Notes under the pieces: generated by a model | The model's input: the letters and a program-made list of their open reading frames with translations, nothing else | The model's database searches: none | What the model was told of the DNA's origin: nothing | Part shown: in pieces, positions 11,770 through 23,569 of the stretch | How the letters are laid out: each line of letters opens with the position of its first letter | How positions within the stretch are numbered: position 1 is the stretch's first letter | Translations under genes and position numbers: made by a program | Source: Chinchilla lanigera | Lineage: Eukaryota > Chordata > Mammalia > Rodentia > Chinchillidae | Direction of reading: 5' to 3' | DNA length: 64,000 nucleotides | Assembly (NCBI RefSeq): GCF_000276665.1 | Contig: NW_004955405.1 | Location: 8,801,608 to 8,865,607, forward strand

Positions 11770-14450
11770 TGAGGTTTTATTGCACCTGTTTTTCACTTTT
11801 TCATCTTAGGCACTAAGATCAATATGTAAATGAAAAAATGATATACTCCCTCAGGGAGCACCTTCCTGCCATTCCCCTGGAATGTGTTTACATGCTGCGA
11901 CAATAAACAGTCCAGACTGACTAACTCTTGAGAAACAGCCATGTCACAATCACAGAGATTTGTCTAAAGGATCTTGCTCTCTGCATAATTAGCCTACAGG
12001 TCGCCATCTGTCTCTCAGTCCTCATAAAACTAACCATATGTTGTTTTCATCAGAGGCTGAACCAGAGTCACATATACCTTTCTCCAAGGAAAATGCTTCA
12101 TCTTTTTCCCATGGGGAGGGGTGCCGGGGAGCACTTCTCAGTGACTACCATACTTCCTTTTTGTTTACCAAAGTTTTCTTTTGTTCTAGTCATGCTTTGG
12201 CCTTGACTACCAACCCAAGCAACACAACATTTTCTCAAAATTTCTGAAAGGGCCCTTCCAGGAGATATTGGATGTACAGGCCCAGCATTTCATTTTTCTT
12301 CTGTGGTTTAACCTGGTGATATGAACAAAAAAACACAAACAAGCATATGTCACAGTCAGTTCTTTCTATTATCTATAGCATTTTAAAACACCAAGTCATG
12401 AAAGATAACTTTCAAATCAGTTACTCTACCCTAAAATAGGTAACTATAAATGAATTTAAACCATCATTTGAAACTGTAAAAAATATCACCTAGTATTACT
12501 TTGATTTAGGCAAGAAACAATTCTCAGCTCTTACATACCAATCCTCTGATATCATGCATCAAGGACTAAATAACCGCAATAAGAAGCAGCAGTGCCAAGC
12601 TTTCCAGTTTTTAATCTGATTTACTTCAGAAGAAAAATAATAAAAATCAGCCCCCCCGAAATGACTACAGTTTAAAATTACATGTCATGGAACCTGAAAA
12701 TACCAGGTAACTCAAGAACACTGGCTCTTCACAGTGGAAGTGGGCCATTAACAGCAACAATGACTTAGAACAATTTTTCATTAACAGCGTCCTTTAGGGC
12801 ATTAAGAAATTAATCTGCCATGGTCTACAGATTGAAGAACAAATTATACAGTATTTACAAAACTGGTCACAATGTCGTCACTTGTAAAAGGCCAAGGGTT
12901 TCCAACAAGGCTGATGATTCCATTTGGCTGGGAAAGTATTTGCTGAACTGAATGGAAGCTACGCAGGTAAGATTTTAACTCTCCAGATCTCTTGATTCAT
13001 TAATTCTTAAGCTAACTCCTGTCACCAAAAATAGCTGGCCTCTCAAGACTGTAAAGGTTTAGCACATCATTACTTCACTTACTCAATGAACTTCAACTGC
13101 ATTCCTTTATTTTCTCCCCTAAATTTATCAATAGTTAATAATGGGTAGGTTCCTCCAAGTGGATCAGTTCCACTAATGGCTCATTTTCCCTCTACTTCAA
13201 GAGCATTTTTCTCACAGGCATGTAATAAATGTAAGATCATTTCTCAGGGGATTTTGGACAGTTATCCCTCAGAGATCTCGAACATTCTCCCCGTGACCTC
13301 TGTACCCAAAGGCATTTCAGGCCAGACCTCACAAGGAGCGCTCGATGACAGCAAGGCTGTGGTCACCTTCGGCACACACAGGCGTTGCACTAAGTGCCCC
13401 ATCAAGGGCACTCTTCTTTGGCAATTCCTAGCAAGTCACAATGAAAAGAAAACAGTACAGCCCGGCCTCTAGCCCCAGCTCAGGCCATGTTTCTGATCGT
13501 GGTTTCACCCGCCTGTGATGGGCATGCCTTCCTCACCATCATTCTGGGTAACTCTGGCTGCTGTGCAGAGGCATGAAGGGAGGCTGGCAAGGGGTCCCAG
13601 CAGACTCGCTGCTGAAGATGTAGAGGCTGTCTGTCCAGTGGAGTCTACCTCTTGTGACCCAGTACAGTAGCCTCTGCTCGCTTCCAAAGCATTTAAAACC
13701 ATATAAATGAAAAAGATTATCTGAAGATTAGAGCTAGGCTGGCGAACAGGGTGGAGAAGGGCCATTCCGGAGCAGAGGGAAAGTAGAGTGAGGCCCGAAC
13801 TGAGAGGTACAAAGGTGGAGGCTGAAGCCCAAGCACAGTGGAGGAGGACCAGTGAGGTTCCAGCATGGTGGCTGGGGGTTTCAGTGCCCTCTGGGAAGAG
13901 CCTCTCATGACACATGGAAGGCCTACAAGCCAAACAAGGGAAGATGTGAACAGAGACAAGTACTTGGAAAACAACAACAAAAAAGGAAGATTACTTAAAA
14001 CTATATAAATCACCAGATCACAATTCATATTCTCTGTTTTTGTCACTCATACTTCTCTATAAAGACTCTGTAAAGTCTCACAAAAGACTTGAGCACAGAG
14101 TCTATGCGTAAATGCAGCAGGGGTACTGCTTTTAAAGAGGAGCCCACACCACCAAAGCCCTGCCCATAGGATACCCTAAATGCTGACCTTCCCGCTCTGA
14201 GCTCCATACACTCTGAGTGCGTGCTGAGTGAGCGTCCTCCCTATGGCGCTCTGCTTAGCTCCTTCCCTCTGCTAACGAGGTAACTATGACTACTTACTTG
14301 GAGATTTTACCAGCCAGAGCCATTGGGTTTATCCATGAGTTTCTTTTCCTCAGATTAGAAAGAAGGACTAGGAATAACATCTCAGCTCTTTTACATCTTA
14401 ATTATCAACAACAATAAAAAAATCTCCTTTAATTTTTTTAATTGTTATTT
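11770..14450. other. unassigned non-coding stretch
   Basis: No gene, RNA or clear repeat is visible. Frames at 13176-13472 and 13505-14046 are open on opposite or shifted strands, without motifs. Confidence 0.5.
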
Positions 14451-14454
14451 TCCT

Positions 14455-14535
14455 TTTTTGGTACCAGGAATCAAACTCAGGACCTTACGTTTGCCAGGCA
14501 GGTGCTTGTGCCACTGAGCTATATCGACAGCCCTT
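14455..14535 (-). mobile_element. ID SINE
   Basis: 'ttggtaccaggaatcaaactcaggaccttacgtttgccaggcaggtgcttgtgccactgagctata' is the reverse complement of the local ID type, with a T run on its left as the tail. Imperfect flanking similarity (cctttaattttt against ccttttattttt) may be the target duplication. Confidence 0.88.
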
Positions 14536-14539
14536 TTAT

Positions 14540-16370
14540 TTTTAAATGTCTTTTCCTTAAATAACCAATATCTCACACAACATTCACATTCATACTCACA
14601 TTCCTGGGAACTCTTCCTCTTTCATCAGAAAGTATAATATACTGAATATTGTATCCAATACCATTTCTACCCATCTGGCTTAAAAAAAAAAAAAAGCTGA
14701 CTTTATTTCCTTTCTCTGCCTCTGAAGAGCTCTTGTATTTTATCACCTTCTGGATTAGTCACATTATTTATAAGAGAATAAAAAAGAAACATCAAGCAGT
14801 AATAATTTTTTTCTTTCTCCTATAATTTCTATACACAATCCAATTTCCCAATGTTAAGTTTTTCAATGATTCAAAAGCAACCTGTGATGATACAAAACTT
14901 AAACCTTAATATCTATAAATTTTGTCTGTTTTTAAAGAAGAAAATAAAAATAACACTGCTGTACATTAACCAAGTTAGCTTCTGAGTATGTTATCTAGTC
15001 TCAACCCTGACTGGCAAAACACACCATGTCTAATAATGATTTTTAAAACCAAACCTACTTATTACATTTTATTGGGTCTCGTCACCCATATTCATGGGTA
15101 TAGAAAGTAACTGTTTTATATCCTGCTTAAAAATAAAACCAAAATCTAAAACTTGATTTAAAAAAACTTTCCTACACATGTCTTTTCCTTATTTCTGTTA
15201 ACACAGGAGACATAGGCAGCAGCGTCTCCCCTTTCAAACCCAGCACTTACACTTACGTCTTACCAAGTACCTGGCCCTTCTTGTCCAGAAATTACTGACA
15301 TGTTGATTTAAATGTCTGACACCCTTAGAATTTTCCAGGAATCTTATCAGCTAGAACTTTTGACTGTTTTTGCCCTGAGCCCCCGAGTTCCCTTACTACT
15401 CGAGTTCTCCCAGGCTAAAGGTCTCAAGTTACTAAAAAAGGGGGGGCGGGGTACAAAGTCGGTTTTAAAAAAGTACACTTTTCCTTTATAGTGTCACTGC
15501 GAAGTTGACCTCTGTGGTGCACAATCTATATGACAGATCGCCAAAAGCTTTCTTCATCTGTGTTATACATTAGGATCCATTTACCAGCCCATGCTGTTTA
15601 CCATCTCTGACAAGACAGCTTGAAGGAGACAGCAGAAAGGCCAAAGAACCGAGGACCATCGGGACACCAGAGGAGGAGGAGAAGTGAAGAAGCCTGACCT
15701 CATGAGCACTGGCTCTGGAGTCCACCTCCTGCAGCTCAAGTCCAGCCCTACAATGTACCGGCTGTGTCAGCTTCTGCAAGCAGTGGCTTCATCGCTGGAA
15801 ATAGCTCAGAGTGTCTGGGATGAGATAAAGAGATCACTATCACTGAAGAGGGTAACCAGACAACATCCTTAGCATGGTGCCTGGTCCACGGAAAACAAGG
15901 ATTAGCTACTTCTGGAGATCTATTTACCAATTCAGGAACTAAGAATCCCTTCAGAGAGTCGAGATCATAAATTATACTTTTTCAGGAAGCTGGCCGAATC
16001 GCATCAGATCATAAGATTCAACACACCCTGTTTTTTGGGAACTTATTAATTCTGGAGAGTTAATTGTAAGTGAAATTTATTTTTGGAAAGGAATGCAAAC
16101 AGCTCTGCAGAGTTAATCAATTATGTGAAGCTGTGTGGTCAAGAGGCAGCCCCAAGTCTCACAAAACTGTCCCTGAAACATGACCTTGCCACACAAGCAG
16201 GGGAACCAACCCCTTTACGGCTGCAGAGCCAGCACAGTGCAGGGGCTCACTCGTGTGTCCCCAGCTACTGACACCCAAAGAGCAAATAACTGGGGGTGAT
16301 GTTCAGTGCACTCAAAGACGAGTCCCCTTTCAGCTCTTCTCCAAACGACCCTCCCTAGACTATCTTCCTT
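14540..16370. other. unassigned non-coding stretch
   Basis: This stretch is AT-rich with a poly-A run near 14683 and a purine/G run (aaaaaagggggggcgggg) near 15434. I recognise no gene or repeat. Confidence 0.5.
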
Positions 16371-16376
16371 TCTTCA

Positions 16377-16455
16377 GCTAGTATTTATTTATTTGCTAGA
16401 TCCTGCACTGGGCTTTAGGGATAGGATCCAAGAAAAGCAGTCATACTCCCTTCCC
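16377..16455. repeat. ancient mammalian-wide repeat fragment
   Basis: 'ctagtatttatttatttgctagatcctgcactgggctttagggatagg' resembles the same kind of old repeat as at 11250-11480 (the '...tgccaggcactgtgctagg...' region of common mammalian repeats). It is short and diverged. Confidence 0.4.
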
Positions 16456-16620
16456 ACTTTTGAAAGCTGCAAATAGTCCCCCTTTGTTTAGAAACTTCAC
16501 AACCCACTGGATTTGAGCTTTTTTAAAAAATTCACTATAGTACAGACTAGTGTGGGGGTGAAGACTGGTGAGCTATAGCAATGAAAAGCATCTGACCAAG
16601 GAGCCAGCAGCATACTGTAT

Positions 16621-16726
16621 CCAAAGAATAAATGAAGAGGGCCGGGGATGTAGCTCAGCAGCACAAGCACCTGCCAGGCAAGCACAAGGTCCTGAGTTCG
16701 ATTCCCGGTACCAAAGAATAAATGAA
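16621..16726 (+). mobile_element. tailless ID SINE bounded by 16-base direct repeats
   Basis: The ID body at 16637-16710 (gccggggatgtagctcagcagcacaag...gagttcgattcccggta) lies between two exact copies of ccaaagaataaatgaa at 16621-16636 and 16711-16726. Almost no A-rich tail separates the body from the right repeat. It is well preserved. Confidence 0.93.
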
Positions 16727-16729
16727 ACT

Positions 16730-19195
16730 ATACAACCACCCACCACGGACACCAGAACATTCTTCCCAGCTCTCCCCTTTGAGTTGAGGACTATTTCCTT
16801 TGTTATAGACCAATTTGGCCCGGAAAGAAATAGCAAACTGTCTCTAGCCCCCTTCTCTTAGGTGGTTGGTGCAACCTTCCTTCCTTCCAGATCCAAAGCC
16901 AAGCATTTCCCCCCTGTCCAGTGACCACTCGGGAATCCTCTTTCCTCTAAGCTGCATACGAGTTTCCTGAAGCACACTTGCCCCCCACCCTATACCAGCT
17001 GAAAGTTCCTGGAGGGAAACAATGGCCTGCTTCTCTCCTGTGTGTGCCCACAACATTGACTGCATTGTCCTGTGTTCTTTCACATATAAGTAACATTCCT
17101 GCTGTAGTCACTGATGCCAGGGAAATACAGAGACTGTGCTGGTGGCAGGGGGAAGGGCAGCTTTCTTCCACACAAAGCTGCTGAGGCAGAGCATCTGCTG
17201 CCCATGGGTCCCCCAAAAGGGCCTGCTATCAGCAGCTTGGCATGCGTAACTATCCCTCCTTCCCAAGGGGCCTGACACTGACACTGCAGGGCCTCTTCCA
17301 GCATCCTCCAACACGCCTGTTTTTCTGCATCAGAGCCACTATAAACTCCACTCAGCCTCAGCAAACCTGCACCCAGGGGCAGCATTTTTCCCAGATAAAC
17401 CAAGAGTATGTTACCTTCTGGGAACCTGAGCCACTGAATAAGCTGATAAGAGGTTAATACTAACCTATGCAACTCAACACAAAGAATTCATGCTTCTGCT
17501 TTCAAGAGAAAGGAGAGAACAAGAGCTGAGAACATGAATGTTTAACTAAAAGCCAGGGCTCCATTTTCTGCTGAGTTTGATTATTTTTTAACCACTTCTT
17601 TGAAATAAACACTGCTCAAATTTTAAGATAAAAAAAGGACAAAAAAAATCACATTACAAAAATTACTTCAGCATTCAGTCCTTCACACGTAGTCATCACT
17701 CCACATTACCTGCCAGTTCATCAAGGTCTCCCTAATTCCAGCTAGCTTATGCAGCATCAGGCTGCACCAGGCTTCTCTGTGGAAGGTAAGGGGTGTATTT
17801 ATCTGAATCAGAGCTTCAAAAACAATGGGAAGGGCAGACACTTTAAAATACAGCAAATAATTTGGTCCCAATATTTATGTGAGTTTTTTGTATGTTTGTA
17901 TTAGATGCCAGGCAAAGATTTTCTGCAGCCCCAACCCAAAGGAGTTTTAAAAGCATTGACATATGTCTAGAGTTGATGACTGGATGGTATATCTGCTTTG
18001 TGACACTTTGACAATACACAACTGTATTTTCTTCCGTTAGTGATTTGTCTAGGAAGAAAATTTTCTTCCTATTTGTCTAGAGAAAACAAAAATGTTAGTT
18101 GAAACCAAAATTTCCATTATCCTCTTTAAGCAGAATAAGCCTGTGCTCATCATCATAATAAACATGCATATGTTCTATGTAGGCTTCACACTCTCCAGTC
18201 TCTGACAAACTATTTTGGGCTGTGGCCACCCACTGTTATGGGGCTGGCGCAGATGGGGCTGTCGCTGTGGGCTGCAGAGTCAGGTCCATCTGGCCCCGAG
18301 GAGCAGCTCACGGAGGCAGAGCTGACCCACGCTGTCCAATCCAGTGAAGCCAGTGTCCTGCTGACCTCCTTACTCGAGCAACTGAGGAGATTAGGAGGGC
18401 AAGGTTAACCTGGATCGATTCCCTGCAGGCTGAAGGCCCACATACACAAGGGACAGTAGCGGTGGAGCCACCCATATGGAGGCCACCAGGAGCAAGGGAG
18501 GAGAGGGGGCAGACAGCAGACAGAAGACACCAGGGGGGTTGTAAAGAGCACACCGAGCACCCTGGAGGGCAGGAATCAGCAGACACCTAGAAATAAGTCC
18601 AATGCATTCCTAGTTACTTGATTTTAAAAACAAACCACGTAAGTTTTGAGAAGTTAACTTTTTAATTCTAAAATGAGAAGCGTGCCACTTAAGAATGTTG
18701 AGGGGCCAACCACTGGAAACACACTATAGCAAGACGCTCTCCCCTGCTGTCTGGGCAGCGTGCAGCGGCACAGCTGACCCCTGCAGCTTCTCCAATCTCA
18801 ATTTCTGCAGAGAACAAGATTTTGCTCTCTCTACATTTTGCCCTCTATTGCTTCTTCTCAAATTCCTCCTGCTTTGATCAAAGTCAGTAATTTTAATCTG
18901 GAAGCACAGACGGACCATTAGAAACCCCACAGCCAATAAAAATGGCAACAAAAATTAACCAGAACTAGTTGTTGGTACTATAAGGCCCACCAAGATCTGA
19001 CATGGAGCAAGAACTCATTTGCAGAAGACCCCTCTTTATGTGGCATTCATCTTCTACAATTCATATGGTGTACATGATGGCCATAAGGTCTTTTAATAAT
19101 GGATAACAAAAATGTAAGTTGTGGAATTGAGAAAGCCTTTCTGAGCACACAGCAAAGGAGCACAAAGGCCCTGAGCAACCTCCCCAACCCTTCAT
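16730..19195. other. unassigned non-coding stretch
   Basis: No gene is recognised. 16850-17470 and 18220-18600 are locally GC-richer and carry overlapping short frames on both strands without motifs. A short palindrome with local duplication lies at 18027-18080. Confidence 0.5.
18027..18080. repeat. 20-base perfect palindrome with flanking direct repeats
   Basis: aggaagaaaattttcttcct at 18051-18070 is a perfect inverted repeat. It is flanked by direct copies of atttgtctag at 18043-18052 and 18071-18080, and another ttttcttcc lies at 18027-18035. A small local duplication is the likely origin. Confidence 0.85.
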
Positions 19196-19197
19196 AT

Positions 19198-19320
19198 TTT
19201 TATTTTGAGACAGGATCATGTTAAGTTGAAAAGCTGCCCAGGACAGATTCAGACTTGGGATCCTCCTGCCTCAGTCACCTAGAATGCTTAAATTACAGGT
19301 GTGAGACACCATGCCGGCTG
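19198..19320 (-). mobile_element. B1-type SINE, old copy
   Basis: 'ttttattttgagacaggatcatg', 'gatcctcctgcctcagtcacctagaatgc' and 'aaattacaggtgtgagacaccatgccggctg' give the reverse complement of a B1. Confidence 0.85.
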
Positions 19321-19324
19321 CAAC

Positions 19325-20595
19325 CAAACTGGTTAACAGAGAAAAGGCTGATCCATCCCAGAACACCTTTCTGCCTAATAAGTGTTACCTAGATAATACA
19401 GTTGTTTAGCACTAGGAGATGCAGAAATATAATTCAAGTCAGAAAATCTAAAATTAACCCTGAGGAAATTCCATATGTCGGTGCTTTCTAAACTTCTGTC
19501 TTCTATGCAAGTCTAGTCTTGCTCTTTTATCCATTCTTGACTGCTAATCCCTCTGTAGGACATTAATCATTCTGTTACAATTACATGATGAATGAGAACA
19601 CAATCCAATAAAGTCCAAAATGGATTAACTTTTCATTTATTGTATTAACAACTTAATATTCTATAATTGCATTATGAATGTATATTTTGATGCCCATTAG
19701 AAAGAAAAGGGTAATTCTTTCCTTTGTCGTCAGCTCAACTGTCTGACTCTATTTCTAAAAAGCACTAGAAATATTTCAAAATAATCTGTGCAGCCAGTAA
19801 TGAGCCTGTAATTTCTTTTTTATCTAAGAGCTCCATTGCATGAGACCAGGTGGTACTACTTTTCAAGTTGGATGTGAAGCTGCAGTCATGGGGGGCCCAG
19901 GAGACAGTAGCCAGGGCTGACCACAATGTCCAGCCCTAACCACTAGTAATCTGGTTCAAACTGCAGCTACGCCTAGGACTGAATTCATGCAAAACTGCAA
20001 AGAAAATAAATAGCAGTGGGACTGAGAAGCCAGCAGAAGGGTTCTACTTTCCACTCTGAAAGTGTAGGAAGTCATTCACGACATAAGGACTTGCCACAGA
20101 CTGGAACTTGAGGCTCACAAGTAAGACCCTCATCAGCTCGTATTGACCTCAACATTAAGTTTTACATCTCAAGTCTGTGTCAAACAACTCTGCAAAACAT
20201 TGTTTCAAGGAGTTCTTTAAGCCACTTGTAAAATGCAGTCCAAAATGTCTTCCTGACAACTTCTTTCCCACATTACTGAAGTTCTGAGTCAAAGAGCAAC
20301 ACTGTATTCCTCCATAGAGGTCTCTTCAGTGCAAACTCCCGTGTCCTAAAACTGTATACTCTCCTGTTCAACTGCGCACCCCCAATGTCCAGGATCACAC
20401 TGAGTCCACTGTATCCAGGCACTGGACACAGGAAGGAAGAGAACTGTGTGGGATGCCACAGTACCCACAAAAGACATAAAAGAGCCACCATCCATTGTGA
20501 ATTCCCCGGGAGAGGGGAACACAAAACCCTCTCCTTGGCACCACGCTAAGAGGGGGCAGGGAGAGCCCATCTACTTATCCCAGGAAGGGGGGTGT
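19325..20595. other. unassigned non-coding stretch
   Basis: This is AT-rich unique sequence. The pair of frames at 20273-20570 on the minus strand lack any recognisable domain. Confidence 0.5.
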
Positions 20596-20597
20596 TA

Positions 20598-20682
20598 AGG
20601 CTGGGGCAGGGGTGCAGCTCAGTGCACAGCACCTGCCTAGTATGAGCGAGGCCAGATTCAGTCCCCAACACAACAAAGCTCA
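20598..20682 (+). mobile_element. ID-like SINE, diverged
   Basis: 'aaggctggggcaggggtgcagctcagtgcacagcacctgcctagtatgagcgaggcc' is followed by 'attcagtccccaacac'. This is an older ID variant than those at 9435 or 25433. Confidence 0.75.
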
Positions 20683-21239
20683 GAAATCACTCGCCTCCTA
20701 CCCAGCTGCACAACCCAAACTTCAATTTGTCCACAGAAGAAAAACTTTTTTTAATTTTAAAGAAAAAAAAAATAAAAACAATGATACAAAATTTCAAAAC
20801 AAGATACTAGGACAGTAACAATGGGTCATACATTGCATATTTGTTATCTTCAAGATAGTTGCTCAGATTATAATATCTACGTATGAAAAATAGATCAAAC
20901 ACTAGCACCAACTTTTCAATGAACTAATAGAAATTAGTAGTATAACTACCTTAACTTTTATATATACATATAAATACATATATTTACTCATTTTCCCTTT
21001 TCCCTTCTTCCTTTTCTCCTTTCCACCATCCCAGTTTCTCTTTCCTTTTCAACAGTTTCTTCACATTTCTGAATATCTATTGTACCTTTTGCATCTTATT
21101 TACTCTTTCAGCTTCTTACACTAGGGAGATGATACGATGTCCAGACATACTAGTCTGATTTATTTCACTTATGAATATGGCCTCAAGCTGTATCCATTTA
21201 CCTATAAATGTCTCAAGTTTATCCTTGTTTATAGCTGGG

Positions 21240-22430
21240 TAGTACTCCACTGTAGAAAAAGACATCTTTTTTATCCATTCCTTGGCTGATGGGTATTTGC
21301 ATTGTTTCCAAGATTTAGCTATTACAAATTATGCTACTATTAACATGGGTGCACATATATTGCTCTGGTATGATGCTTTTTATTCTTCTGTGAAGATACC
21401 CAGAAGGGGAACAGCTGGATCAAATGAGACCTCTAATCCTAGATTTTTGAGGAATCTCCACACTGACTTCCACTGTGGTTGTACCAGTCTACACTCCACC
21501 AACAGTGGAGAAGCGTTCCTTTTTCCCCACAGCCCCACCAGAATTTGTTATTGGTTGACTACTTGTTCATTCATAGCCATTCTTTCTGGAGTGAGATGGA
21601 ATCTCAGTGTTGTTTTACTTTGCATCTCTCCAATGACCAATAATGTTGAACATTTTTTCATATATTTATTTGCTGTGTTTTTGCATGTTAGATGTGTGTA
21701 TTCATCTCACATGCCCATTTCTGGATTGGGTCTTTGAATCTGGGGGGGTCTGATTTTTTCAATTCTTCATATGTTCTAGATATAAGTCCTTTGTCTGAGG
21801 GACTTGGCTAAAATTCTTTCCCACTCTGTGGGTTGTCTTTTTACTCTGCTGGTGATTTCCTCTGATGTGTAAAAGCTTTTTAACAAGATGAGATCCCAGT
21901 TGTTGATTCTTTGTAGTATTTCCCATGCAATCTGGGTTTTATTCATGAAGTCTTTGCCTACACCTAAGTCCTCAAGATTTCTACTTATATCCTTTTCCAG
22001 TAAAATTAGTGTTTCTGTTTTAATATTTAATCTTTGATCCACTTTGACTTTAGTTTAGTGCACGGTGATAGACAAGGTTCTAGTTTTAGTCTTTATTCTG
22101 TTCCACTGATCCTGAGGTCTATTTTTTTGGCCAGTACCATGCTGATTTTATCAAAGTAGTTTTGTAGGATAATTTCAAGTCAGAGATTGTGATGCCTCCT
22201 GCCTTGCATTTGTTGCCCAGAATTGCTTTTGTTATTCTAGAGGCCAGATGAATTTTAGGAACGTTTTTTCTAGTTCTCTAAGGTATTTTGATCAAATGCT
22301 GATGGCATTTTGATCAAGATTGAATTAAACTTGTATACAATTTTGGAAGTATGGCCATTTTCACTATGTTGGCTGTTGGTTTGTAATAGATAGCTTTTAT
22401 CAGATGGTAAAGACCATCTATTCCTTTTTT
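21240..22430 (-). pseudogene. L1 ORF2 C-terminal remnant (copy 1)
   Basis: The decayed 3' part of ORF2 encodes the region after the reverse-transcriptase domain. An 88-residue open piece at 21776-22042 carries 'GVGKDFMNKTQIAWEIL' and 'NNWDLILLKSFYTSEEI', characteristic of the L1 ORF2 C-terminal region. Other parts are broken by stops and shifts. In an intact L1 the product is a cytoplasmic and nuclear endonuclease/reverse transcriptase acting in target-primed reverse transcription. This fragment cannot do that: the FADD catalytic region is absent through the deletions near 22372 and 22428. Confidence 0.88.
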
Positions 22431-22431
22431 G

Positions 22432-23560
22432 ATAAGGGTGGATATGGATTTATCAATTTTATTTATTCTTTCAAAGAACCAACTCTTTGATTCATTAATT
22501 TTTGTACTGTTTTCTTAGCCTCCACTGTGCTAATTTCTGTTTTGATCTTTATAATTTCCTCCCTTGTACAGGCCTTGGGGTGTTTTTGCTCTTTTCTATA
22601 TGCTTGAGGTGAAACATTGGGTTTTTTATTTGTGCTCACTCTATTTTCTTGATGTGAGAATTCAGTGCTATAAATTTCCCTCTTAGGTCTGCTTTCATCG
22701 CATACCATAAGTTCCAGTATGTTGTATCTTCATTCTCATTAAGTTGTAGATATTGTTTAATTTCTTCTTTAATTTCATCTGTGACCCACTGGTTGTTTAG
22801 AAGGGTGTTGTTTAATTTCCATGTGTTTATGGGGTTTCTGTGGTTTCTTTTGCCATTTATTTCCAATTTATTGCACTATGGTCAGATAATATCTATGGGA
22901 TAATTTCAATTCATTTGCATTTACTTAAGCACACTCTATGGGCTAGTATATGGTCTGCCATAGAGAAGGTCCCATGTCAGCTGAGAAGATTGTGTATTCT
23001 GATGAGTTGGGAGGAACACTCTGAAAACATCTACTAAGTTCATTTGTTCACAAGTTTAGTTCAGTTCCGATATTTCTTTGCTGATTTTTTGTCTAGTTGA
23101 TTTATCTCTGTGACAATGGGGTATTAAGGTTTCCCCGTTACAACTCTGTTATTACTTATTTAATTTTTCATGTATATTACTATCTGCCTTATATACTTGG
23201 GTGCTCCCACATTTGGTGCATTCATATTTATGATTGTTATCTCCTCCTCTTGAAGTTTTCCCCTAACAATGTGTGTAGGGATATAGTGACCTTCTTTATC
23301 CCTTTTGATCGTTCTTGTCTTGAAGTTCACATTGTCTGCAAACAGAATAGCTACCCCTGCTTTTTTCTGGGTTCCAGTTATATGGACTATTGTTTTCCAT
23401 TCTTTGACTTTCAGTCTATGAGTTTCTTTTTGAGTTAAATGTGTTTCTTGTATACAGCATACTGTTAGACTTGTTTCTTGATCCACTCTGCCAGTTTGAT
23501 TGGTGAATTGAGGTCATTTACATTGATGGTTATAACTAATATGTACTGGCTTGTCTTTGT
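22432..23560 (-). pseudogene. L1 ORF2 endonuclease-region remnant (copy 1)
   Basis: The minus-strand piece at 23160-23486 contains 'CCIQETHLTQKE' followed by 'KKAGVAILFADNVNFK', the hallmark of the apurinic-like endonuclease domain at the ORF2 N terminus. The piece at 22636-22866 covers the later endonuclease and linker. Frames change between pieces and there are stops, so no complete domain is encoded. It is joined directly to downstream ORF2 sequence across a deletion at about 22430. Confidence 0.9.
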
Positions 23561-23569
23561 CATGATGGT

